Below, piece by piece: positions 1 to 9,411 of a stretch of DNA of 64,000 nucleotides. Position numbers and translations under genes: made by a program. Where the stretch lies: assembly GCF_937616625.2 (NCBI RefSeq), contig NC_065571.1:28408201-28472200 (forward strand). Direction: 5' to 3'. Positions within the stretch are counted from its first letter, which is position 1. Each line of letters opens with the position of its first letter. This stretch comes from Mercurialis annua (Eukaryota; Streptophyta; Magnoliopsida; Malpighiales; Euphorbiaceae). The notes under the pieces are model-generated. The model was given only the letters and a program-made list of their open reading frames with translations, made no database searches and was not told the origin of the DNA.

Positions 1-2146
1 TGTGGTGTTTTATCCGCTTATCTTCGTCGGTAAGTGCCGAATCTTGTGTTTTAAGGTTAAACCTATACCTTGGGTGTTGTGATGATTTGATTTACTGTTT
101 TGGCATGCTTAGAACTGATTATGTATAGTTAGCTTTGGTTTAGCGAGTTTGTATTGGATTTTACCTTGGGTATTATGAATTGAATTGCTAGGTTAAGTGC
201 TAGTTTGCTTGGTATGATTATTCCATTGCTTACCTACTGTTTGAATATGTTGATAGTGGCTGGAAATACATGTTAGGGCTGTTTGTAATGACTTTGGCAT
301 GATGATATTGTTCAAGATTGTTGCCAATCGATTCTTGATTGTTTGTACACGAGTTATGTTATGTATGCCATAGTTATTCGATTGATATATGGTTTGATTG
401 TTGGTTCATTCTGAGTAAATGATTTAAATGTGTTATGCAATCCTTATTGGATTCATTTAAGTGTTATAGCATGCTTGTAATGTTGTTGGCTTGTTTAGCC
501 AAATTTTGGCTAAGTGTTGATTATGTTGCCTTAAGGCATTCCTTGCTAGTTTAGCATGTTAGATGACCTAGTTATCATTGTTTGAGCTCGTTGAATTGTT
601 GGTAACTCACTAGTATGTTGTGAAGCTTATGGTTAGCCATGTTTGAGCATGTTTGTCTATTGTGGACTTTAATTGAACACCTTGTGTGCGTGCTGTGATA
701 CATTGGTTGGTTAAGTCTTATTAAGTTCCATTAGTTTCAAATAATCAATTGTTTTATCAAAGAGCTTTTCAGGTATTAAACTTTGGTTTATACTTTGGTA
801 AAACGTTGGGTCGGATTAGACTTGGGTCGCCCGACATATGAGGTTACGCTTGGTAGTTGTGATAACTCGGCTAACTCATTACTTTGGGATTTAACTTGGT
901 TCTACTGTTTTAACTAAGTTATTGTAAAAGGATTTATGGATTATGTTTTTAAAGCAGGAACTCAATTAGACTTGACTTGTTGTATTACTTTGGTTATGGT
1001 TTGAGTAAGTATGATTACTCTATGTTAGTTTGTGCTTGGAAATATATGTGTTATGGTATTATGATGGTTTGTAGTTTGGATTGTTTGATATTTGTGCTAA
1101 TCCTATGTGGTGTCTAGTACTCTCTAGAGTTAGGAGATGATATTAATTATGATTTATGTTTTCTTAGACTCGTCGACTGCTCGTGCGTCGGAGTCGAATC
1201 AGGTTTAGTTGCTTGCCAGGTTTTTCACGTGGATTCGCAAGCTGTGAGTTTGTACTTACTATTTACCGCTTTATTAAGTAAATTGTTATTTTGATATATA
1301 AATATATACTGGACATATATTTCGAACTGTTTTTCCATTATGGCTCTTAGTTGGAACATGTTACCTAATGGGCATCATTAGGACTGCGTGCGCACCGTTA
1401 TTGATCTAGATAAGGTATGTGATATGTGGTGGTAACTCGGTGTGAGCATAGCTCTCGGGACCAGTAGAGTAACTCGGTGTAGCTTAGCTCTCGGGACTCT
1501 GGTTATGGATTAAGAATGGTCGGTGGTAACTCGGTGTAGCTTAGCTCTCGGGACCAGACCTATCGGATTATGGTTATATTTAGTATTGTGGATTAGGGTT
1601 CCAACTATTATACGTAATGTTTATATTAAATGTTTTAAACGGTTTTAAAGGTTTTCCACTTGATAAATGTAAATAGTGGTATGAACTCATCTCATTATAT
1701 CTGACCCCGTTGTTTTCCCAATTTTTCCAGGGTTATGATTTGAGCGAGTCAGCTGCTCTCCGATTCTTTAATTCCTCGGAGGTTTACTTTATTTAATAAA
1801 GTTTATTAAACTGATTTTATTCTTAGACCGCAGTAGTAATTAGAAGTCGTATTTGTCTAATACTTGTTATCAAGAATTGTTCTACTGATTTAATTGTTTT
1901 GGCTTTAATATAATAACTTGGGTTATTAAATATTTATGTTATGACTCGGAATTGATTGAACAATTATTATATAAATGTTGTATTTTATGAACTGTTAGAA
2001 CTAGGCTGAAGTCTAGGTTGCCCCCGAGCATTGGTTTCTTGCAGGTTTATCTAATTGTTGGTTATCCGCAAGGCTAGCTACGGGTTTTGGTACAACCATA
2101 CCCATACCCTAGAGCCGGTCGCGATTCATGAAAATGGGTCGTGACA
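1..2146 (+). mobile_element. LARD-like element A, 5' LTR (left end outside window)
   Basis: This is the 5' LTR of a non-autonomous LTR retrotransposon. Position 1 corresponds to position 7476 in the 3' LTR, so about 721 bases lie outside the window and the full LTR would be near 2.87 kb. The two copies are nearly identical over the shared stretch (1 to about 753 against 7476-8224). The LTR ends with GTGACA at 2146, and an initiator-Met-type primer binding site follows four bases later. It carries the conserved GTGCGCAC palindrome near 1388, a triplicated motif at 1433-1556 and a pyrimidine-rich tract ending in CAG at 1730. The longest open frames are short and not conserved. It resembles the LTRs of elements C and D, especially over the last 100 bases. 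Confidence 0.9.
1433..1556 (+). repeat. Triplicated 27-bp motif in LTR of A
   Basis: Three copies of a unit beginning TAACTCGGTGT and ending GCTCTCGGGA start at 1433, 1470 and 1527. They lie just after the conserved GTGCGCAC palindrome and before the pyrimidine tract ending at 1730. LTRs of B, C and D have different short repeats at the same relative place. Confidence 0.85.
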
Positions 2147-2150
2147 AAGT

Positions 2151-2162
2151 TGGTATCAGAGC
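2151..2162 (+). other. Primer binding site (initiator Met tRNA type), element A
   Basis: TGGTATCAGAGC begins four bases after the LTR end. This is the usual plant PBS complementary to the 3' end of initiator methionine tRNA, where minus-strand cDNA synthesis starts. Confidence 0.93.
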
Positions 2163-2432
2163 TTTGGTTTCAAACCAAGGCCATTTGCTTGCTATGTGTT
2201 TACTCTGTTAAGTGTTGTTGTGTCTTAGGAGCTACTGCGGAATTAGGATTCGCGTCTTGTCTTTTAAAACGTCATCTTTTGTTCTTAAACTTCCAGCCTA
2301 CATCCTATAGGTGATGTCTGTCTGTCTCTATTTAGTATTGATGCTATGATTGATAATTAATTTCACTTGGATGTTACTTGCTGTGTTTTATCATGTTGAG
2401 GTTACTTCACTTGGGTGATTATAATTGCTTTC

Positions 2433-2448
2433 GATTTCTCGGGAAATC
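2433..2448 (+). other. Leader hairpin with TCGG loop, element A
   Basis: GATTTC, loop TCGG, GAAATC: a perfect six-pair stem about 280 bases after the PBS. The same hairpin occurs in the leader of D (55459-55474), and in C (41271-41286 on its strand) with one pair changed to G-U. It may be part of an RNA packaging or dimerisation signal; that role is inference. Confidence 0.6.
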
Positions 2449-3050
2449 TTAGATTGGTAAAAACTCATACTTGGGTATGATGTTGTTTGACAAACCTTGG
2501 CGTTTGTGCCTGATACAATTTTGAGTATATGGTATGGTCACAGCTATTTTTATATGATGCGTTGAATTGCTTTTTCCTTAATTATAAAGTACATCTTGGC
2601 TTTAGCCTCGATTGTTGATTTTAAATATGATCGTATGTTGGACGTTAGCCTTGTTTTTCTGTTAAAGAGATTTTGGATTAAACTTTAAAACGTGTTTTGT
2701 GGTCATATATGGTTTGACCACATGGTGCACTAATAGTTTTTATTAAGAAAAGTGGTTTTGTTTTAATTCGTGTTTTGACACAGAATCAAAAGAGAAGTTT
2801 GAGTTTAATTGTTTAAAAGTTTGATTTTTGGTTAAGTTGCTTGTAAAAAGAATTTTCTTGGGTTTTAAATTTTTACAGTTACGGAAATGGTTGTTTGAGA
2901 TTAAGGATTTCTCACTTAAGTTTTTAAATTGCCGTTTAGCGGTTGTGTTAAGTTGAGCTCTCAATTTGTAAAGGATGGAAATTTTATTCACATATTTTTT
3001 CGGATTTACAATTCTTTTAATTATGTTTTATAAACAGTTGTATTGGGTTC

Positions 3051-3110
3051 GACTTGGGTAACCCAAATTAAAGAGTTGAGCTTGGTAGTTGTAATGACTC
3101 GGCTAACTCG
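3051..3110 (+). repeat. Internal copy of an LTR module, element A
   Basis: This stretch from GACTTGGGT to GGCTAACTCG resembles 819-878 inside the LTR of the same element, including the run AGTTGT.ATGACTCGGCTAACTC. C and D have the same arrangement, one copy in the LTR and one inside. Confidence 0.75.
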
Positions 3111-4180
3111 ATGATTCTATGGTTTGAGATACTTGGGTATCCGTTTTAAAGAAATTGATAAATAAGAAGAGAATTTTTAAAGATAGTGATTTTGTTTTAA
3201 CCGTGGGGCTCGACTAAAATCTTTGGAAGTTTTTGTAATTGACTTTAATTTTTTAAAATAAAATTTGAAGCGTATTCTTAAAAGATGATATTATTGCAAG
3301 TTGATTTGGATACAAAGATTCAAGCTTGTTGTAGCATGTCTTAATAATTGTCTTTAAGAATGATTGAGTTGTTTTGCTGAATGGCATGCTTGCATGGCTT
3401 ATAATTTACAAATTTGGTATCCTTTAGAAATAATTTGCGTTGTATAACTCACTTGTCTGTTGGACTAAGTTGATTGTTTTTGTTTTGTCTCTTTGTGCGG
3501 TGTAGCACGTGAGAGGATTTAACCACGTGGTCGTGGTTGACTTACCTCGATGTATGGTTTGACCTTTGAGTAAGACCTTCATTTAGACCATGTTCGCCTT
3601 GTTCGGTTTTGCTCTTGTTTCGTGGATCAAAAACTTTGGGTTTCGATGTCAAGGAAGACGAGGGGAGTATTCCTCTGGAATGGCTGATGGTTTCTGTTAT
3701 CCTGAAAGGATATTGAAAATTTTGAACCGAGAAGATATGCCGGTGTATTTATACACTGGTGTTCTCATCAAGTATGATGATGCGATGCGGAAGCTGGCGG
3801 TAAATTTCATAGGAATGTATGTGATATGTTCGTTGGGTATAATTTTCAATTAGAGTTTAGGTTAGTTGAATATTTATGCAGAAGAGTTGTAACAGAATTA
3901 TTAGGTTGAGTTGTTTTATAGCATCGAATGTTGCTAGGTTGCAAGTAAGGAATTTAAGTAATATTTTAAGTTTATCGAGTGCACATCTCACAGAGTGTAA
4001 CGTCTAGCAAATATTTTATTGTGGAGTGAATTTCAAAGGTTGATTTGTTAAAATATTTGAAATATTTTTCAAACGTAATTGTGCTCAGACATATCATAAA
4101 CATGCATTTGAAATGTCACGAATAGAATTGCATTAAACACTGAATATGTCCACTAAATAAAAGATAAATCAATAATTGAT

Positions 4181-4277
4181 ACATGCATAATAGTACATGC
4201 ATCACGTGCATAGTAATGATTAGGGTTGGATGCAACTCTTTGGGGATGAGAGATGTCATCACCCTGGCGCACAATTA
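4181..4277 (+). other. Conserved two-hairpin module, element A
   Basis: The first hairpin is ATGCAT, an eight-base loop, ATGCAT at 4183-4202. The second, at 4242-4264, is GGG then GATGA, loop GAGATG, TCATC, one unpaired A, CCC. Related modules lie in B (29657-29758, - strand), C (38940-39030, - strand) and D (57322-57416). Changes in the second hairpin between elements fall only in the loop. Flanking motifs (TCGAGTGCAC at 3974 and AGACAAATACTCTGTG near 4411) are conserved too. One frame reads CNSLGMRDVITLAHN, so a short peptide is an alternative to RNA structure. Confidence 0.7.
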
Positions 4278-6718
4278 TTTGAAATGGATTTTTCGATAAA
4301 GTGTTTTGAGAAATATGTTTTGAAACGAGCTCGCGAGTCACATTGTGATAAATATATATATAAAGTTGTTGGATTTCAAATGATTGTGAAACTTTTACCG
4401 AAAGGTAGCTAGACAAATACTCTGTGATGATGGTGATGGTTATTGGACGTTTACGTTGTGAGCGATTGGTCTGTAGGATCAGAATCTTATGGTTATGAGT
4501 AAGAATGATTTTAAGGTTGCGCTCGAGAATAGTTGTGCTAAGTGCGGTATAGAGTAATTTAGAATAGAAAGTTTTAGTGATAATTTCCCATTTGTGATTT
4601 AAGGATTTGTGGATTAAGGATATTGGCTATGCTCATGTGTGTGTCTACACTATATTTTTTAAAAGAGATTTTATCTTTTCAGATTTGATTTTGTCCAAGT
4701 GTTTTTTTTGGTATATTGATATAAAGGTGATTTCATATACAAAGAGATTTGAATTGTTAATTTTACCCTTCTGAGGAAAGGAAGAAATTTCGTTAAATTC
4801 GATTTAAAAGGAATAATATTTTTTTTTGGTTGAACGATTTCTTCAAATTGTATTTTGTTGAGAGCAATATTTAGAAGCGACTTTAATTTTGGATGTTGAA
4901 ACATCAATGTGTATTTTAATACGAAAGATTTTTTTTCACGGTTTGTGTATTTTTGAGAAAGAGATAAATTTATTTTAGCAAGTTTGGTTTAAAGATAACA
5001 TAAATTTTGTCAGTTGAACTGTTTCAAAAAAAATTTGCAAACTTTTTAGAGTAAGAAAAATCTTTGAATCCAAAATGCCAATATATTTGAAAATTTTCAA
5101 GAGTTTACAAAACTGATGGTTTTTCGACGGTAAAGCATTTTGATTATTGAATATAAAAGGAGGTGTAAGACGTATAGTTTTTTTCAGAGAAGTGAATTTT
5201 TTTTTTATTATAAAATGTTTGAGCATAACTAACAATCCGGTCGAGGTAAATTAGTCGTAGTGATCTCTCATTGTATATAAGGTTATAGTCAATTGACTGA
5301 ATTATTTTGAGAATTTATATTGGTTAGGATATTTGAACTAGCTGATTAGAAAATCGATAATCGTGGTTAGTGAGTTTCGACAATAATGTTGTTTGGTTTG
5401 ATACTGTTGTTGAGGGTTTAATTGTTGAAAGTCTGCTTACCGATTGGTTCGAATATTAAACCTCTTGTATGTGGAATAAGTTGAATCTGTGAAATATAGT
5501 TAGGATGTAAGTTGATGATTAATTACCTTATGTTATTACGGGCTGTTTATTTTTGCATCATTGGAGGAATAATTTATGATTGAGATTGTTTGTTCCTATT
5601 TTTGAGATTTTGTTATCATGAGATAGATTCACATATTCTTTTGAACGACGATATGAATTTTTGGTGTTTTATGATTCGCGAAATTGATGCTATTATCGAA
5701 CTTGGCATTGATCGTTGGACTAGATGATCCTAGTAATATTGCTTTTGGCCAAATTATTATTCTAGTTGTTATTGAGTATTGTTATCAATTATGTTTTGTG
5801 TCAAACTCGTTATAAGTGGACAAGTGAGTAAGTGTTGCGGAACGCAAGATTATATCAGTTGTATTTTTCAATGTACCTGGTTGAAATGTTAGAGTTGATA
5901 TTGTAAGACCGATAATTTGAACTTCGAGATTGTTCTTGAACTTTGATGATATGGATTTCGTATTCGTTAAGATTCGAGCTAGTTTTGGAAGCCAACTTGT
6001 TAAAGAGTAATTGTGACTCTCAATTGGATAATTTTTTGTTTGTTCACTTTTATGTTGATCGTGTAATCGTTAGATCTCCGAGTTGTTAGATTAAATATTT
6101 TGTGCGTATATGCGATGTGGCCGTAAAAATTGCGAATCAGTTGTAGATTAAAAATTCGAGGTCGAATATTTCATAGGTTGGGGAGAATGAAATACCCCAT
6201 ATGTTTTTGGCGTGTTTTGTCTTGTGTTGACCTTCTCTGGATGGAAATTGTGATTAGAGTTATCATTGAAAAAGATTCGAGGTTCGTTTTTTTTATTATC
6301 CTATGTATTTCAGTCGAGTTTTATGTCGGAGAGTTTGTATTCCTTCGTTTGATTCGCCTAGAAAGGGCGTTATCGTTTTATGTTAAGGGGAAGTTGGCAC
6401 TAAGGCTTTTGTGACCTTTTAAGATTGTTCAATTTATGAAAGTGGTGGTTTTTAGTTATAGTACGAGGAACAACCATTTGAGTTTTGCTTACGCAAGTAC
6501 TTAGGTCGTTAAGCACGGAATTCCTATGATTACAGTTTGGGTTGGTTACTTGGTTGAGGAGTGTTCCTGCGAAACAATGTTCGTTTTGCAGAGTTGTTAA
6601 AAATTTCTTTCCTTGATTACTTTGGTTGTCATGTTTATGTGTTTACGTTGCCTCTATGCGTTTTTGTTCGGTCAGCATATAGTTTTATGATATGTTATTA
6701 CGCGGGTTGTATTGTTTT

Positions 6719-6754
6719 AAATTCGAGGACAAATTTTATATAAGTTGGGAAGAA
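6719..6754 (+). other. PPT and upstream hairpin, element A
   Basis: The polypurine tract AAGTTGGGAAGAA (6742-6754) abuts the 3' LTR and would prime plus-strand DNA. Five bases before it lies AAATTCG AGGA CAAATTT (6719-6736), an inverted repeat with one mismatch. The same hairpin precedes the PPT in B, C and D. Confidence 0.8.
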
Positions 6755-7067
6755 TGTAATATCCTGTGTTTTTCCGTCATGGTTTTGTTGTGTTTCCGAC
6801 TTAGTTTCGGATAGTTAATGGTTGACTTAGCAAGTGTAACACTTTGTTTGCGGTTTGAATTGTATCTTGTATATGTCGCATGTGTCGTGTGAGTTTTCGA
6901 TGGCGATTTGATTTGTATTCGGTTTATAATCGATGATTTATTCTTGTACCTTCTGAATCTGACATGTTTTGAGAAAACAGTCACATCTCCCAATTTAACC
7001 GTTGCATCGGGCTCATTTTTGGATATGTTGTGCCCAAGAAAGAGTTGACTGTTGGATCAAAATTTAA

Positions 7068-7183
7068 GGCGCGTTGGATGGCGCGATGGGCTATCGCGCC
7101 TCGCAACGCGCCCCATACGATTTCAGCGTCAAGTGAAGGCGCGATGGGACGAACGCGCCTCGTAACACGCCTCCCATCGCGCC
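7068..7183 (+). repeat. Nested GC-rich palindromes upstream of TATA, element A
   Basis: This is a GC-rich island in AT-rich DNA. GGCGCGTTG at 7068-7076 pairs with CAACGCGCC at 7104-7112 and encloses GGCGCGAT/ATCGCGCC (7080-7087 and 7093-7100). A second perfect 12-bp arm pair, GGCGCGATGGGA and its complement, lies at 7138-7149 and 7172-7183. The block ends 25 bases before the TATA box. The 66-residue open frame across it has no recognisable product. Confidence 0.85.
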
Positions 7184-7208
7184 CCTCTGTCAGATTTGTT
7201 GTTTGGCC

Positions 7209-7266
7209 TATAAATAGACCCCTTATCTAATCTAAAACTTTTCCCACTTCATTTTATAAACCCTAG
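7209..7266 (+). promoter_or_regulatory. LTR core promoter and telo-box, element A
   Basis: TATAAATA at 7209-7216 is followed by AGACCCCTTA, the same context as in D. A telo-box AAACCCTAG lies at 7258-7266, where the transcript start or early leader is expected. Telo-boxes are known near start sites of plant translation-related genes; a role here is inferred. Confidence 0.65.
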
Positions 7267-8224
7267 CCGACCCATTGACATTACAACACTCTGATTTGAT
7301 AGTTTGTACATCAATTCTTTTGTTTGATGGACTCCGGTAAATGATCTGCATACCCTATCCTTAGTATGTTCACATTCCTTTGTTCAATTCGTTTTAGGGC
7401 TTATGTATCCATGTTTTCCATTGTTGTCTGAGGTTTTAAGCATACCAATTCTGATTCGCCTCGTTCTTGGATCCATGTCGTGTTTTATCCGCTTATCTTC
7501 GTCGGTAAGTGCCGAATCTTGTGTTTTAAGGTTAAACCTATACCTTGGGTGTTGTGATGATTTGATTTACTGTTTTGGCATACTTAGAACTGATTATGTA
7601 TAGTTAGCTTTGGTTTAGCGTTTTTGTATTGGATTTTACCTTGGGTATTATGAATTGAATTGCTAGGTTAAGTGCTAGTTTGCTTGGTATGATTATTCCA
7701 TTGCTTACCTACTGTTTGAATATGTTGATAGTGGCTGGAAATACATGTTAGGGCTGTTTGTAATGACTTTGGCATGATGATATTGTACAAGATTGTTGCC
7801 AATCAATTCTTGATTGTTTGTACACGAGTTATGTTATGTATGCCATACTTATTCGATTGATATATGGTTTGATTGTTGGTTCATTCTGAGCAAATGATTT
7901 AAATGTGTTATGCAATCCTTATTGGATTCATTTAAGTGTTATAGCATGCTTGTAATGTTGTTGGTTTGTTTAGCCAAATTTTGGCTAAGTGTTGATTATG
8001 TTGCCTTAAGGCATTCCTTGATAGTTTAGCATGTTAGATGACCTAGTTATCGTTGTTTGAGCACGTTGAATTGTTGGTAACTCACTAGTATGTTGTGAAG
8101 CTTATGATTAGCCATGTTTGAGCATGTTTGTCCATTGTGGACTTTAATTGAACACCTTGTGTGCGTGCTGTGATACATTGGTTGGTTAAGTCTTATTGAG
8201 TTCCATTAGTTTCAAATAATCAAT

Positions 8225-9411
8225 ACCCACTGATCGGTCTCTTTTCCTCGTAGCAGAACACTCCAGCTACGAAGTCGGCCTGCTGTGTTCGCTATAAATC
8301 GCCTCAGGAAATTTATTTGACCGTTGAGTCTCTGAAGTTGCTTCTTAGTTTTGGGTGGTTCAGCATTGATGATCGCCTTGGCTTTGTTTTTATATGTCTC
8401 TACTCCCCGCTGGTGAACCAAGAAACCCAAGAAGTTCCCGTCCGATACTCCGAATGCACATTTAAGAGGGTTCATTTTTAATCCATTAGCCCGTAGGCAT
8501 TCGAACCCTATCCTTAGATCGGCCAAATGAACTTCCTCAGTGTTCGACTTTACTACCACGTCGTCAATATACACTTCAAGGCAATCCAGCCCTCTGAACA
8601 TCTTACTCATCGCCCTTTGGTAGGTTGCACCCGCATTCTTCAAGCCGAAAGGCATAACGACCCACTCATAAGCTCCGATTGGCCTAGGGCATCTAAAAGC
8701 TGTTTTAGACACGTCGTCCTTGCTGATCGGTACTTGGTTGTACCCAGAATGTGCATCGAGGAAACTGAGCACTGTGTGCCCTGCTGCTCTATCTATTAGC
8801 ATATCGGCCACCGACATTGGGTATTCGTCCTTAGGCGTGGCTAGGTTGAGGTTTCGAAAATCGACACATACCCTTAGCTTGCCATTCCTTTTCATCACGG
8901 GTACGATATTAGACAACCATTCGGTGTACTGAGCCTCTCGAATAAACTTGACATCTTCCAACCGTTTGATTTCATCTTGAATGAGGGTTTCTACCTCTCT
9001 AGATATTCGTCTGGGGGGTTGTCGGAATGGCGGAAAACCGCTTTTTATAGGGAGCTTGTGTTGTGCGATGTTTGGATCGAGACCCGACATTTCGTCGTAC
9101 GACCAAGCGAAACAATCACGGAATTCGTTGAGCAGAGCGATCAGCTGTTCCTTAAATTCTGCAGTTAACCCTGCATTGATGTATATAGGTCTGGGCGATT
9201 CGACCGTGCCCAAGTTTATTTCTAATAAGTCATCTTGTACCTGGGCGAGATCATCTTCCAGATTACCCGTTGCTAACTGTATATCCCCAATCTTGAGCGA
9301 TCATGTTGGGTCTTGATCTTGGTCCTTGTAAATGCATTCGGCCGATGCTACTTCATATAGAGAGGCCAGTTGTTTGATCTTCTCCCGTAGTTCCTTAAGT
9401 CGTGCTATCAT
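8225..9411 (-). pseudogene. pol fragment: reverse transcriptase, truncated
   Basis: This encodes the Ty3/Gypsy reverse transcriptase that copies element RNA into cDNA. A start ATG at 9411-9409 overlaps the stop of the upstream frame as ATGA. An in-frame TGA at 9303-9301 interrupts the frame; it could be a CGA to TGA change. In the 333-residue open part beginning at 9213, the palm motifs are intact: FLDAHSGYNQ at 151-160 with catalytic D153, MPFGLKNAGATYQR at 187-200, YIDD at 215-218, and FLGFLV at 261-266. The consensus usually has Y where H155 stands. The frame reaches the connection towards RNase H (about residue 330) and stops in three residues and a stop codon supplied by the LTR of element A. 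The Tat lineage is clear from the wording, and the fragment cannot be functional. Confidence 0.92.

Larger units (their letters stand above)
2147..6754 (+). mobile_element. Element A internal region, non-coding
   Basis: The region runs from the end of the 5' LTR to the PPT, 4608 bases. I see no gag, protease, reverse transcriptase, RNase H or integrase motif in any frame. It aligns by eye over long stretches with the internal region of D (for example 2227-2450, 3045-3250, 3480-3850 and 3974-4440), but the open frames are not kept between them. The 87-residue frame at 3590-3853 is broken in D. The rest (about 4450-6700) is AT-rich with nothing I recognise. This matches a large retrotransposon derivative (LARD): long LTRs, a conserved non-coding interior, and mobilisation in trans by an autonomous partner. 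I infer a Del/Tekay-type chromovirus partner from the LTR start, PBS and PPT context only. Confidence 0.85.
6755..8224 (+). mobile_element. Element A, 3' LTR, broken at 8224
   Basis: The LTR starts TGTAATATCC directly after the PPT and matches the 5' LTR from 7476 on. At 8224 the match stops: the 5' LTR continues beyond CAAT at about 753, while here the sequence passes directly into the reverse transcriptase of the Tat element. About 1.4 kb of the LTR is missing and no target duplication can be seen on this side. Confidence 0.9.

Noticed and set aside
3590..3853. 87-residue frame in element A with YPERILKILNRED
   Set aside because: I considered a decayed chromodomain-like pol end, but the likeness is too short, the place is 2.9 kb before the PPT, and D has a stop in the same frame.
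8527..9316. + strand frames across the reverse transcriptase and gag regions (also 9421-11312)
   Set aside because: Antisense shadows of the Tat gag-pol; no motifs of their own.
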